A stretch of DNA of 64,000 bases from Bubalus kerabau (Eukaryota; Chordata; Mammalia; Artiodactyla; Bovidae). Under the pieces are notes generated by a model, which made no database searches, was not told the origin of the DNA, and was given only the letters and a program-made list of their open reading frames with translations. A program made the position numbers and the translations under genes. Below are positions 14,101 through 24,938 of this stretch, in pieces. Numbering within the stretch: the first letter of the stretch is position 1; every line of letters starts with the position of its first letter. The DNA lies in contig NC_073635.1 of NCBI RefSeq assembly GCF_029407905.1, forward strand, positions 41,097,501 to 41,161,500, written 5' to 3'.

Positions 14101-14234
14101 TTTGGTATGTTTCCTATGGGTACATTTTCAGGCAATTCCTCTCTAATAGTGTAAATAAGTTCTTGAGCTATTGCGGAATCCAGCCTTAAACAGGCAATCA
14201 GAGCAGCCAACAGGTAAAAATCCCTCAGGTCCAT
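11136..14234 (-). CDS. PCDH9: Protocadherin-9, large coding exon (with 20-codon read-through end)
   Basis: Delta-1 non-clustered protocadherin, a calcium-dependent homophilic adhesion protein of the neuronal surface; the protein matches PCDH9 as I know it almost residue for residue. Seen in the 1032-codon frame: signal peptide about 1-23; seven cadherin repeats, six closed by calcium-linker motifs (DTNDNAP 134-140, DVNDNKP 244-250, DVNDNPP 350-356, DENDNPP 461-467, DENDNSP 564-570, DVNDNSP 667-673) with DRE motifs at 93, 211, 319, 531 and 634; a seventh repeat to about 775; a membrane helix about 813-836; a lysine-rich stretch 865-877; and conserved cytoplasmic blocks near 881-890 and 961-1004. 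Codon 1012 ends exactly at a splice donor, so in the full-length protein (about 1200-1240 residues in mammals) the last 20 codons (1013-1032) would be replaced by downstream exons outside this window. The PP1-binding RRVTF motif is not in this exon. The ATG is clear: it directly precedes the hydrophobic leader. Confidence 0.97.
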   Translation of the reverse strand: MDLRDFYLLAALIACLRLDSAIAQELIYTIREELPENVPIGNIPKDLNISHINAATGTSASLVYRLVSKAGDAPLVKVSSSTGEIFTTSNRIDREKLCAGASYAEENECFFELEVVILPNDFFRLIKIKIIVKDTNDNAPMFPSPVINISIPENTLINSRFPIPSATDPDTGFNGVQHYELLNGQSVFGLDIVETPEGEKWPQLIVQQNLDREQKDTYVMKIKVEDGGTPQKSSTAILQVTVSDVNDNKPVFKEGQVEVHIPENAPVGTSVIQLHATDADIGSNAEIRYIFGAQVAPATKRLFALNNTTGLITVQRSLDREETAIHKVTVLASDGSSTPARATVTINVTDVNDNPPNIDLRYIISPINGTVYLSEKDPVNTKIALITVSDKDTDVNGKVICFIEREVPFHLKAVYDNQYLLETSSLLDYEGTKEFSFKIVASDSGKPSLNQTALVRVKLEDENDNPPIFNQPVIELSVSENNRRGLYLTTISATDEDSGKNADIVYQLGPNASFFDLDRKTGVLTASRVFDREEQERFIFTVTARDNGTPPLQSQAAVIVTVLDENDNSPKFTHNHFQFFVSENLPKYSTVGVITVTDADAGENKAVTLSILNDNDNFVLDPYSGVIKSNVSFDREQQSSYTFDVKATDGGQPPRSSTAKVTINVMDVNDNSPVVISPPSNTSFKLVPLSAIPGSVVAEVFAVDIDTGMNAELKYTIVSGNNKGLFRIDPVTGNITLEEKPAPTDVGLHRLVVNISDLGYPKSLHTLVLVFLYVNDTAGNASYIYDLIRRTMETPLDRNIGDSSQPYQNEDYLTIMIAIVAGAMVVIVVIFVTVLVRCRHASRFKAAQRSKQGAEWMSPNQENKQNKKKKRKKRKSPKSSLLNFVTIEESKPDDAVHEPINGTISLPAELEEQSIGRFDWGPAPPTTFKPNSPDLAKHYKSASPQPAFHLKPDTPVSVKKHHVIQELPLDNTFVGGCDTLSKRSSTSSDHFSASECSSQGGFKTKGPLHTRQVNEHFYWSISTAYKCPVNQY
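11193..11201 (-). promoter_or_regulatory. PCDH9: Splice donor ending the PCDH9 large exon
   Basis: Read on the minus strand the junction is CAG|GTAAAT, close to the donor consensus. The last exon base is 11199 and the intron begins at 11198. The exon part of the CDS is 3036 bases, exactly 1012 codons, so the junction is in phase 0. Without splicing the frame continues for 20 codons to TAA at 11138-11136. Confidence 0.85.
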
Positions 14235-14275
14235 GATAATGTATTTATTTTCTTTTTCCTGGACTTAGGGTTTAA

Positions 14276-14300
14276 AGGTCTCCACTGAGGAATGAGGCAC
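14276..14300 (-). promoter_or_regulatory. PCDH9: Probable splice acceptor before the PCDH9 coding exon
   Basis: On the minus strand a pyrimidine-rich run ending CATTCCTCAG| stops at 14285, giving an exon start at 14284, 50 bases before the ATG. The family is known to have non-coding 5' exons spliced to this large exon. A second AG nearer the ATG (ending CCCTAAG) is a weaker alternative. No transcript was available to decide between them. Confidence 0.5.
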
Positions 14301-15949
14301 AAATTGCAAAAGGAAGCGTGCATGGACTGGAGGATGCATTACATCTCATCGCTTATTTGGAGACAGCCACTGTCAACACAATCGTATAGACAACATTATT
14401 CTTCAGTAAACAAAAGCACACAGTCATGAAATATCACAACACATTTTCCACTGCATATTAGTAAACATGGCAGTTTGCTCTGCCACTGTTTGCAAGTTAA
14501 CTCTGTGAATAAAAACACCAAATAGCCCCTGCTTGTTGCATTTGCCCAGAGAAAATAAAATTATCTACTTTAGAATTAAGGGCAGCTGCTATTTTTACCT
14601 GCATTCACCCACACTGTTGGTAGGACACTGTTTAATTCAAAACATGCGTCCTTGGTTTCCTCTTCCCCTCCCCCCCTCTTACCCATCTCCTGGCTTCTAA
14701 CCCACCTCCCTTAGTTTTTTCCGGAGCTAGTGAAAAACACCAAGTATTTAGCTATGGTTCCTGCTAATTGCTTTGTCACATGTCAAATGTGATGTGTTTT
14801 CTTCTCTGCCAGACTGAGTCATCTCTTTCTTCTAAACAATCTTTTTTTCTTCCCTCCCAGTTTTTCAGCTGCCTTCTGAATACAATTTTACTGGGAAGCA
14901 AGCATTCGGACATGCTGCAGCATCAGAAGCAGTAGTCACCGGCCACTACATAACCTCATTGCCTAAAAGCACAATACCAAGACCTTCAGTTTACCCAGAC
15001 CTTGCTCTCATTTCTCCATGTTGCTAAATTATCCCCATTAGAATTAATAAACACATTGAAACTTTTAGAATACATATAATATCATAGGATTCCTTATCCT
15101 AGAGGTGGAAAAGAGTGCCAAGACATAAGTGAAACGAAGCTAACATTTCCATGTAACTGCACAAAATTTTCTACTGAGCATAAAAGAGGAAAGGGGAAAA
15201 GAAATGCAGTTCTTAACCCCATCTCCGTTTTTATAGTATTAGTAACGTCTGCCACACATAAATACTGAGAGTCAATAATGCAGGTAGAAAGCCTTCTGCT
15301 TCGATGCCCTCCTAACTGCAATTTAAACCGGTACAAGCCTCCAGGCAGCTACCTACTTGAGTAGAACTGGTCAGTTTCCAGGCTCTAATCTTATCTGCAT
15401 TAGGCTGCACGGTAGCTGATGCCTGCGATTAGTTCCGGCAGAGTGATGCAGGTAGGGATGCAGATACAGCCTAGTAGGTGAGCTCTGCCCCAACCGTCTA
15501 CCCAGTTATAAACATCACTCGTCTACACCGAGGACATATCTAAACACAAAATTTACAATTGTGCATGCGAAACTTTACACTTACGTTAGTTGCCTCAACC
15601 TTTCCCCTTTCCCGGTATGCTGCAGTTAGGAATGAGCTGTTCCAACACATAGAAAGCCATGCATCTGGTAGCACCAGTTTGGGGAGAAATCAGAAGCAGC
15701 AAAACGTTTTCTCCTTGTAAAATGTGTTGCTTCGGGCTGGCAAATTAGCAACTCCAGAGAACAAATTCACAGATTTGTCGTTAGTCATTCTCTCCACATT
15801 TCGTCTCTATTACCCACGGGGTCTGAGCTCTCCCGGTATTTAACACACACACTACATCCAGTTGCACTTCTTCAGCTCAGGGGTATTTTCCACAGCATCA
15901 AGTATACCATTTCCCTCCGATGTCAGTACTGCTTAAGTCTCTAACTTCT
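14285..15949 (-). other. Probable PCDH9 5' intron and untranslated region
   Basis: No coding frame of any credibility and no recognisable repeat. Moderately AT-rich at the left, becoming GC-richer towards the CpG island. Bounded by the candidate acceptor on the left and the promoter block on the right; the candidate donor at 15584 lies inside it. Confidence 0.4.
15578..15590 (-). promoter_or_regulatory. Candidate donor of the PCDH9 first non-coding exon
   Basis: Minus strand AAC|GTAAGTG, with the intron starting at 15584. The intron side is near-perfect, but the last exon base is C rather than G. It lies between the CpG-island promoter (near 16.1 kb) and the acceptor at 14285, which would give a first exon of about 530 bases and an intron of about 1.3 kb. 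I infer this role from position and motif only. Confidence 0.35.
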
Positions 15950-17150
15950 TGTAGGAAACGTCAGAGTTGGGGTGATGGTGAGTCTCTGGGTGCTCTCCGG
16001 GGTGACAGTTGCCCGAAAAATTCCTAATTGGTTATCTCTTGAGTGCTTCTGAGACTCTAGGGCGCTTCTTCCTGTCTGGCACGCTCTCCCCCTCTCCCTT
16101 TGCCTCTGCCCCTCTCTCCTTCTCCCTCTCTGAACTGAATTTCTTGATATAACTCTCAATAAGCCCAGAGGGAGGGCGTGACGGCCGAAGCCCCGCCTCC
16201 GGCCCCTGATTGGCCCGAATCTTGCGGTGCGGGCGGCCGCAGCCGGGAGAGAAACAGGGCGCTGACTGTCTCCCAGCCTCCCTTCCCCAGTGCCCCCTCG
16301 GCAGCCGCGAAAACCCGGAGACCCGATCCTGGCTGCGCGAGAGCCGGGTTCCAGGAGGCGCACTGAGCATGCCCAGCAGGGTCTGGCCCGGGAGGGAAGT
16401 GGCGGCGCTCCCGAGGCCCAAGCGGACGCGGCTCTCATGAGCACTGCGGGCCGGCGGCTGGTCTGGGCAGCCAGAGGCCGAGTCCCGGCGGTCGCCCGAA
16501 TAGGGGCGGCACCGGAGGCAGGCGGGGCGTGCGAGCGCAGATCCGAGAGCCTCGGGCACCGCAGCGGGCGATTGGGGGATGCCGGAGGCGGCTCAGCTGC
16601 GGGCGCACATTCCACAGTTCTCTTTGCTAAATGGGGGGACCAGAATGCACTGATGGGAAAGAGTTCTTCCGGGCTCCGAGGCGGAGCACCGGCCAGCACA
16701 TCCCCGGAGCGCGTTAGGATTACACTCACGGTGCCGCAACTAAAGGCTTTTCCTGGCAGGGACGTTGGCCAGAAGGGCAGAGAGGGCGGCTTGGAAAGGT
16801 CGGGACAGAGGATATTCGAATCTCAATCAAAACAGGAAAGAAAATTAATTTGAGCACTCCCTTCGTGTAGGGTGACGGAAGCTGCCAGGAGAAAGGGAAA
16901 ATGACAGCCTCTGGGATCCCCTAGACAGCCTGAGGCCAGCCTGCCGTGCGGCGCATGAACGGGCCGCGGCAGCCGATCCAGGCTGTGCTTGTACTTCTGC
17001 TCCCGCCGCACCCAGAACCTGTGAACCCGAGCTCTCCCGGACGCGCGGCCGTGGCAAAAGCCGCTTCAGCTCACCTAGCTGCAAACTTTGGTCGCGAAAC
17101 GCTGGAAGGAGTCCCGTCTAGCTGCTCCCCAAGCTGTGGAACGATTCTCT
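15950..17150. promoter_or_regulatory. PCDH9: CpG island, probable PCDH9 promoter and first exon
   Basis: This is the only strongly GC- and CpG-rich stretch in an otherwise AT-rich window, densest at 16170-16720 with a second peak at 16890-17100. It lies about 1.7-2.9 kb upstream of the PCDH9 ATG, contains GC-box-like sequence, and has a pyrimidine-rich tract at 16080-16135 that would be a GA-rich leader on the minus strand. Several long overlapping open frames here on both strands are the expected by-product of high GC. Its identity as the PCDH9 promoter is inference from position; an alternative is an additional divergent start on the plus strand. Confidence 0.75.
16146..16213 (-). promoter_or_regulatory. 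CCAAT box and TATA-like element
   Basis: On the minus strand CCAAT occurs at 16213-16209 (in GGGCCAATCAG), and a TATA-like TTATATC at 16152-16146, about 60 bases further downstream. This spacing is normal for a promoter and predicts a start near 16115-16120, inside the GA-rich leader. Both fall in the CpG island and both face PCDH9. Confidence 0.45.
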
Positions 17151-17448
17151 CCCCTACACTGTCTGCTGATTCCAACTTGACGTACACTAGTACTTGTCTT
17201 TCCCTGTGCACTTGGTTTTTCTGACTCCCGTTCCCGTCGTCGAGTATCCTCATGCATTTCTTATTTTCCTGTAAAAGCGGGATAGAGGGACTCTCGAAAG
17301 AATTAGCCTTATTCCTTAAATATTGGCCCCGAAAGCACTGTCCATATTTGACTGAACGTTTAAAATCGGTAAACCACGAATATTTGTACCTACTACGCCA
17401 GATACCTCAGTAAAGTTTGAGGCATTAATAACAGTTCACTTCGAACTA

Positions 17449-17480
<32 letters not shown>

Positions 17481-18741
17481 GCATGACCTGTAAAGGTTGT
17501 TTGAGAAGGCCTTAATGCATGATTGAATAACTTGTGCTACCTAAGAGGGAGGAAAGGGCATTTATTTTAAACCTCCGTGTTCCCTATTCTGTACTGGGCT
17601 AAAGGTGGCTTGAGGCTTTTTCACGTAGTTCTGCACTGTGATGGCGTGTTAGGGAACACCTTTTGTTTTTGAATACAATGGCTTTCCTTTTAAAATATGA
17701 ACACTTATTTTTAGGTACTTAAAAGTAAAAAAGAAAAAAAAATCACTAAGCAAACCTACCAAACTTAGATATTGTGTAAATAATTCCATTATTTGACCAA
17801 CTAATTTTGACACTGCAATTGCCTCACCTCTATGAAAATTTGTTTTTTATTCAAACTTTTCCTCAAATGGAATATTCACAGTAAAAGTGCAGGGCCTCAG
17901 AGGCCTCTGTAAAACACATCAACTCCATCTATGTGAAATATAAACATGAATCTAGCAGACCATAGGTTGATACTGTTTTAAAATGGCTAAACAACTCTAG
18001 CAGTAGTTTGAATGATTTAGGAAAAAGGTTTGCTCAAGTATCTAAAAAGTCAAAAGGAAAATATTACCTCATACAATAACACCAGTGAATTAAAGGAATA
18101 TTCTTTTATTTTACCATAGTGAGTGATCATTTTGCCGGCAATTCATGGTATCAACAATTATAGCTAGTGCTTTGTTCCAATTGTCACATATTTTATGCTC
18201 TGAACTAGTTTAAAATAATAAATGAACCATCATTCTGATACATTTACAATAAACACTGCAGCACGGCCACTTTCCAGTCCATTTATGAAACATCAGTTAT
18301 CTCACATTCTCATTCCAATCATACTGTAGTCATTTCAAAGTCACAACACATAGCTTAGCCATAATTATTAAACATATTCACAAAGTGGAAATGTTTCTAT
18401 TTGCTGAGGGGTAGCTTTACTTGTAGTCAGGACCCATTATTACCCTATGCTCATAAATGAAATCTTAGCATGAATACAGATGAAGGTTAAGGAAGAGAAA
18501 AGAAATCATCACATGATAAAACTTATGACCAGGAGACTTTAATTAACAGAAACCACAGGGTATACCCCCCAAATGAAGTACATGTAGATCTTTTCAAAGG
18601 AAATTGAATTTAATATAGAGATAGGGCTACTGACTTATTCCATCTTATGGGTGTTTATCCCGCAGGTCTAAATTGCTTGGATTCTTTTATCGTAGTAGTT
18701 TTACCTCTGAGAGCTAGAATAGTTGAAGCTTATTGTTTGCC
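17151..18741. other. Upstream DNA, microsatellite only
   Basis: The transition from the CpG island to AT-rich DNA. A (TA)n tract at 17447-17464 runs directly into a T16 run at 17465-17480. Nothing coding and no recognised interspersed repeat. Confidence 0.6.
17447..17480. repeat. (TA)n followed by poly-T
   Basis: Nine TA units followed by sixteen T residues, about 300 bases outside the CpG island. Likely length-polymorphic. Confidence 0.9.
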
Positions 18742-18750
18742 CTATTATAG

Positions 18751-18881
18751 AAGGAGAAGGAAATGACAACCCACTCCAGTATTCTTGCCTGGAGAATCCC
18801 ATGGATGGAGGAGCTTGGTGGGCTACAGTCCACTCGTTGCAAAGAGTTGGACTTGACTGAGCGACTTCACTTTCACTTTCA
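18751..18881 (+). mobile_element. Bov-A/Bov-tA SINE with target-site duplication
   Basis: A single BovA unit (CCCACTCCAGTATTCTTGCC, then GGGCTACAGTCCA and GCGACTTCACTTTCAC). A perfect 9-base duplication CTATTATAG flanks it at 18742-18750 and 18882-18890, which fixes the boundaries. Confidence 0.9.
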
Positions 18882-18890
18882 CTATTATAG

Positions 18891-20259
18891 TCCAAATGCT
18901 AAACTCCAGAATCAGAAATATTATTAGAGATCTTATTAATATTCCTGGAAGAAAATTAATTGATATAAAGGGTCATTTTCCTAACTCTCTGCTATCATAA
19001 CTTGAGTCTTCTGCCAAAACCATGATATAAAAAGTTTGCATATTGAGAGTTCTTCACAATCCAACTCTCTTAATTTTTTTTAAAAAAAAGATGTATCTGC
19101 ATAATTATGAATTAGTGAAATGATAGTATTCACTAATTTTAGTTTTTGTAGGGGAACATTTATTGAGGTGTTTTCTGTTTTTTGTGTTTTTTTTTGCTGC
19201 ATTTTAATCACCTTTCTCTTTCCTGAATTTAGTAAAATGTTAGATTCTCAATTATATAACTTCTAATATACATCTTCAAATATATATGTTAGATTTCCAA
19301 TTAGATCTCTTCAATTATCCCTTATACCATCTTTGTCAATTCATGTTTTCTGCGGCAAGGAATTATCATGTTCTCACCTGTGTTGTACCTGATTAATAAT
19401 GTAAGAATTATGCCATCCAGGCTGTAGTAAAATTGCCTTAGTGTTCTTTGCTGGTTATATAGGTCATGGAATACTTGCAAAGCTAAGTCACCTTTGGCTA
19501 GTTAAGTGAAGACTAACATGCTATTACACATTTATACAGACAGAGATATCAAATTAGTAAAATTATTTTATATTCTAAGAATCTAATGTTGTTTATATAT
19601 TTAAACAATAATTTCCATTTAATAACAAATTATTAAACAGTTCAGTTTGTTAATTGGATTTTCAAAGACAATTTTCTAGTTACCATTCAGCATTTTAAAA
19701 TTACTTTTCATACAGAGATCATAAAAGTTTTTTTAAGTTACATTTTCTATAAATGACATAGACTGTGGTATTTGAAATGATCAAATGACCTCCTCAAGGA
19801 TTTAAAGACTAAAATTTTCAACTGTAATATACTAGTTCTATATTCCAATCAAGGTTAAAAATAAAATAAAATTCTTTTGTGCCCTGTACTTCAAAAGTTC
19901 CTTTAATCCAGATGTCTTATTATGACTAACCGACATTAATCAGTCAATCACAGGAGATCTTCTGTCACAGCAGGTTTTATTGTCCCTGTCTCACAGAAGA
20001 GGCTAGACTATTATACTGTATTTCTAGGAGAGGAGAAGGTTGGAATTATGCAAAAAGAATGCTAAGGATTATTTGTGTTATCACTGTTTAGAAAATGACA
20101 ATGCAGAATTTTAACACCACAAAAAGACAATTAGCACCTTTTAAGGTTGTGCAAACTGGCAAGTGTAGTAAGCTCCTTGAATCATTCTTTTGCTTCAGCA
20201 TTAGCTCTTTTCTTTGAACATCTTTCTTTCTTCTTCTTCTTCTTTTTTAAGGAAAACCT
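18891..20259. other. AT-rich DNA, nothing recognised
   Basis: Upstream of PCDH9. Only a TTC-rich tract (20221-20247) just before the next SINE; no coding frame or repeat family recognised. Confidence 0.55.
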
Positions 20260-20269
20260 AGACCAAGGT

Positions 20270-20532
20270 CAGAGAAGTCAATGGCACCCCACTCCAGAAC
20301 TCTTGCCTGGAAAATCCCATGTACGGAGGAGCATGATAGGCTGCAGTCCATGAGGTCGCTAAGAGTCGGACACAACTGAGCGACTTCACTTTCATGCACT
20401 GGAGAAGGAAATGGCAACCCACTCCAGTGTTCTTGACTGGAGAATCCCAGGGATGGGGGAGCCTGGGGGGAGGCTGTCTATGAGGTCACATGGAGTCAGA
20501 CACAACTGAAGCGACTTAGCAGCAGCAGCAGC
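20270..20532 (+). mobile_element. Bov-A2 SINE (dimer) with target-site duplication
   Basis: Two BovA monomers in tandem, each with CCCACTCCAG and GCGACTT, ending in an (AGC)n tail at 20518-20532. Perfect 10-base duplication AGACCAAGGT at 20260-20269 and 20533-20542. The intact duplication suggests a fairly recent insertion. Confidence 0.93.
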
Positions 20533-20542
20533 AGACCAAGGT

Positions 20543-22937
20543 ATTCAAATAGCAAAGGAAAGCAGGTGACAAAAAGCTTCACTGTTTGAATGACTGAACT
20601 AAATTTATCCCAGTTTGCTATATTTTTATGACTGACAATGATTATAGATGTCAAGTTTGTAGCTCTAACAGTTACTACACTATAAACTGACATTTCCAGT
20701 GCCACTATTTTATCATGATTACTGTGTAAATAAAGAAAATATTGAATTTTCAGATTTCATTATTGGTTGTTTAAGACTTCATGTAAACATAGATCTCATA
20801 ACAAATGTTTTCCCCATCCCAGAAATGACTCAAGTAATCATTCAGGAAGTATGAAAAAATGATTTAAAAATAGTAAAAAGAAAATTAATATATGCTTAAT
20901 TTTAAATACTTTGATCATTTTAAAGTCATGCAATTTTAAGTGACATATACAAAACTTTCTATTTATTGTATATGTATATTTATTTTTGTAGGTAAGAACC
21001 GTTCAATTAGAATATCAAGTTTGATCAATTCATATTTATATAAATGATAAATGTTCAAACATAGCATGCACATTATTTGAAAACACCTCTATTTGCACTT
21101 AAAATAGAGATAGAAAAATGTTGAGATAAGGACATGTTTCCAACACAACTATATTTTCCCAAAGATAATTGGGAAATTATTTTTCATAGATATTAGATCT
21201 TTTTCAATTTAAAATAAATATAGTACAGTTTTTAAAACATTTTTTTCAGTAGTCCTACTTCTTATTGTAAGAATATGTTGTCAAAAATATGAGTTTATAT
21301 TACTTGAAACAACAGCATTGTAGTCATTTTCATTCCTTGTTCCCCTCCCCCAATTTCTTCATGCATATATTTCTTTTATGCCTATTTTTCCTGTGTGTGT
21401 TTTTTTTAAATAAGCTCACATAATAATCTGGGAGCCAAATTTGTTACTTAATATGCACATAAATAGACTAACTAATATATGGCAGAATGAATAAGCCTCA
21501 TTTTTCTCATATAGTCTCCTCACAGGAAACAAATTCAATGGACAGTACCCTTCTAATTGAATTAGGATGAGTCAGGGAGACTATGCATATTCCATTGACT
21601 CCAGCAGCCTCTATATCACTGATAACACCCAAGTAATGAATTTAGGGCTTGCTCAGCCTTTGCTAGATAACTGATACAAGCTTTGTTTGGGGTTTGAGTC
21701 AATATCATTCTGTTTACAAAAATTGTGTGTGTGTGTATACATAATTCTTTAAAATAAACTTTTTTCTTAAAAAAAGATCTTATTCCACAGTACACACTAA
21801 TACAATCCTTTTAAAAATCCTAAAAAGTACATCATCTTTTCAATCCTATGCCTATGAATCAACAGTATGTCAGCCTCAAACAGATTGGTGAAATTTTCAG
21901 AAAGGATTGAAAGAGCCTCAAAGAAACTTCTTGGCTTTATGGTATGGGGTCATCATAAGAGATATTCATTTTTTAAAATAGCATACTACAAGAAACATTA
22001 GCTGTAGAGATTACAAGAAAGCCTAATTAGGAAAACTTTCCTTGGAAACATGTAACTTGCAAAATATAACAAAATGCAATAAATACCCCTTACAATTTCA
22101 AAATAATTAGAAATCTTTCAAGTCACAAAAATATTTATGCAGTGTGTTAATTTTAGAAAATGAATTGCATATATGTTTGAGTGCAAGATCAGTATATCTA
22201 AAGCCTAATTGCATGTTAACTGTTTAGTTTCTAGAGGTAACGATTATACCAATAAAAGTGTCTTCAACAGTTATGCTGAAACAGTAATGAAATGAAAGAG
22301 TAAGTATCTTCTAGTAATATTTGCCCCTCACTAAGGAACTCACCTGGCTTTTTGGCATATTACAACAGATAAGGATATCCTAAAGACCAGGTAACACTTT
22401 GGGTAAACACCACAATTAATAGAAAAATGTGGAAGGTGAGAATTACATGAAAGATTAACAAACACATAAGGGACAAATTTTGTGGTATAAATCTATTCTT
22501 TAATCCATCAAACATCTAACTTAAAAACATACTATTTTAAATATATGTTAAAAACATAGCTAATATAGTTTAAAACTCTCCTATATACTCAGCACATAAA
22601 TATTCAAATAACCCTATATTTCAAGCATAATTCAGCCAAGGGCTCTTACTGTTTGTTTGCAGTGAGGCACACTATCTGTGAGTCCTTTCTACTTTGCTAA
22701 TTCTCATCACAATCTCTTTCCTTTATATTTCAGACTTTAAAGATTTTGCTTGTTACATTAATCAATAGTTCTAATGCTCAATAGCAGTTTCTTGTTGATA
22801 TACATAGATATACATCCAATTGTGTCTAATCTTCATATTGTTCCAGAATGTTTACTGGATTTACTATCATAAGCCTAGTCTTATACTAAAGTTGCATTCT
22901 CTACTCATGAGTTAAATAACAATTAATTAACCTGCTC
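20543..22937. other. AT-rich DNA, nothing recognised
   Basis: No coding frame beyond about 70 codons and no recognised repeat; a short TG run lies near 21725-21738. Confidence 0.55.
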
Positions 22938-23112
22938 TGTGTTTCTTAACCTTTAACATAAATACAAATGACCTAGAAATGTTGCTAAATTAAAATGCAT
23001 TCTGATATATTGGATCTGTGGTGGACACTGAGGTCCTGCCTTTCTATCATGTTCTGAGAGCATCCTAATGCTGTTCATCAGTGGACTACTTTTTAAGCAG
23101 CAAGGACTTAAA
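22938..23112 (+). mobile_element. MER5A-like DNA transposon remnant
   Basis: Follows the MER5A order: 'gtttcttaacctttaacata', a region on 'gcattctgatatattggatc', 'cctgcctttct', 'gctgttcatcagtggactac'. Strongly diverged. Orientation is opposite to the copy at 7.7 kb. Confidence 0.5.
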
Positions 23113-23627
23113 AGGCATCCTAGAGACAAAGTGTCATGCCTCAGAGGAATAAACAAAACAAAAAGAGCATTGGAACAAGGCCTATGTCCATCACTGTAAC
23201 ATACAGGGATTGATTCTATTACCAAGCAAACTTTCAACACAAGTAATGCTCAGAGGATCAAGAAATTTACACATCACTCATGTATTAATTTGATTTAGCT
23301 TGTTTTCTTCCCCGCTGAGATTAGGTATCTTGAGCTAAACTCTCGTTTTACTTTAAACTCACTAGGACTGAGGAAGAAGTCTGTTTGGAGACTGGCCCCC
23401 TTTGGGGAAAGGCGGGCTGCATGCAACAGAGAAGGAGGACTCAGGGCATTTACTGAGCAATGTGAGGGTAGCAGGCCACAGAGGAGCACAGGAGGTGCCA
23501 ACAAGGAGGTGATGGAATACATGTGTGGACTCCTAAGCTCACAAACGATTTCTGCTTTTTTGAAATGTATCTCCCTATATCCCATCGACATAAAAAGCAA
23601 AGCAACTATAGTCACAGTGCGTGGGCT
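23113..23627. other. Unassigned DNA
   Basis: A 106-codon frame on the minus strand (23295-23615) has no recognisable domain and no supporting context. Somewhat GC-richer than its surroundings; no repeat family recognised. Confidence 0.45.
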
Positions 23628-23897
23628 CCTCCTGCTGCTGCTGCTAAGTCGCTTCAGTCATGTCCGACTCTGTGCGACCCCATAGACGGCAGCCCAACAG
23701 GCTCCTCTGTCTCTGGAATTCTCCAGGCAAGAATACTGGAGTGGGTTGCCATTTCCTTCTCCAATGCATGAAAGTGAAAAGTGAAAGTGAAGTCGCTCAG
23801 TCATGTCTGACTCTTAGCTACCCCATGGACTGTAGCCCACCAGGCTCCTCCGTCCATGGGATTCTCCAGGCAAGAGTACTGGAGTGGGGTGCCAACC
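23628..23897 (-). mobile_element. Bov-A2 SINE (dimer)
   Basis: Reverse-complement dimer starting with a (CTG)n/(GCT)n tail, then two BovA units (each with TCCGACTCT or TCTGACTCT and GGATTCTCCAGGCAAG-type blocks) joined by GTGAAAAGTGAAAGTGAAGT. No convincing target-site duplication seen. Confidence 0.9.
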
Positions 23898-24271
23898 TGC
23901 CAGAAATTGTCTTTCCATTCTTCCAACACTTGATTACGGTTTATGAAGATACTTTGTTCAAGACAGACCAATGAACCCCTTTATCAAAGAACCTAGATTT
24001 ACAAAAGAAACACTGCAAGATCAATCTAATCACTTTCTGAACAGGAAGTGATGTATATTCAGGAGTAACTAGAAGCAGTAATTTTCATTACATGGACCAG
24101 AAACCCAAAGGAAGGTTGAGGGAGAGAATAAGAAAAATGAAGATGCACAGAAGGAACCAGAGATGGAGAACTCCTTACAATAGTTAATTAGCTGGTTGCA
24201 GTTTATTGTTGGTGTCCAATTATAAACTCACCATTGCTTCTTAAGCGCTATTAGCTTTAATAATATCTATT

Positions 24272-24425
24272 GAAAGTAGTGAAAGTGTTAGCTACTCAGT
24301 TGTGTCCGACTCTTTGAGACCCCATGAACTATAGCCCTCCAGGCTCCTCTGTCCATGGAATTTTCCAGGCAAGCATACTGAAGTGAGTAGCCAGTGCCTT
24401 CTACAGAGGATTTTCCTGACTTGCA
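24272..24425 (-). mobile_element. BovA-type SINE fragment
   Basis: Reverse-complement BovA unit: 'cagttgtgtccgactctttg' followed by 'ccaggctcctctgtccatgg' and a degraded tail. Diverged from the young consensus. Confidence 0.8.
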
Positions 24426-24594
24426 ACCAAGAGTCTTAATTAATACAAGAAACTAGGCACAGCAACTTGGTGGTTTTGCTTAACTCTATTCCTGATTAAA
24501 TTATCCTGAAGGACTAAAATATGAACTATGATAACATGATTTACATGTTATAATTGTAAAGGAGAATTGAAAGAGTTAAAAATCAGATGTTTGC

Positions 24595-24690
24595 ATTAGT
24601 GGTTTTCAACTTGAATTTATCTCTTAGGATACCTTGTTGAGGTAGAGGCCAGGGATGATGCTAAATGTCTACAATGCATAGAAATGCCCC
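24595..24690 (+). mobile_element. MER20-like remnant
   Basis: Shows 'tggttttcaacttgaattta' and 'gaggccagggatgatgctaa' followed by 'tctacaatgcatag', a pattern of the MER20 hAT family. A short and degenerate copy. Confidence 0.5.
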
Positions 24691-24734
24691 TCCTTCACTT
24701 GCCCCCCAACCCACACACATGATGATAGCGTGGT

Positions 24735-24938
24735 GTGGCATGCATGCTCAGTGGAGTTTAACTCTTTGTGACCCTATGTACGTTATCCTGCCAGGCTCCT
24801 CTGTCCATGGAATTTCCTAGGCAAGAATACAGGAGTGGGCTTCAATTTCCTCCTTCAGGGTATCTTCCTAACCCAGGGGTCAAACCCACATCTCCTGCAT
24901 TAGCAGGTGGATTCTTTACTACAAATCTACCTGCGAAG
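24735..24938 (-). mobile_element. Bov-tA SINE
   Basis: Reverse-complement BovA part ('ctcctctgtccatggaattt') followed by the tRNA-derived head ('gggtatcttcctaacccagg', 'catctcctgcattagcaggt'). It abuts a CA microsatellite that probably grew from its edge. Confidence 0.85.

Noticed and set aside
11136..14234. Identity as PCDH7, PCDH1 or PCDH11 instead of PCDH9
   Set aside because: All are delta-1 protocadherins with seven repeats, but the leader, linker sequences and cytoplasmic blocks match PCDH9 throughout.
15941..17257. Long overlapping frames on both strands of the CpG island (up to 262 codons)
   Set aside because: High GC removes stop codons by chance; frames overlap in several phases, are rich in Arg/Ala/Pro/Gly and show no domain. 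The region is better explained as promoter and leader.
22953..23615. Minus-strand frames of 95 and 106 codons as small genes
   Set aside because: The first overlaps a MER5A-like remnant; the second has no domain, promoter or splice context.
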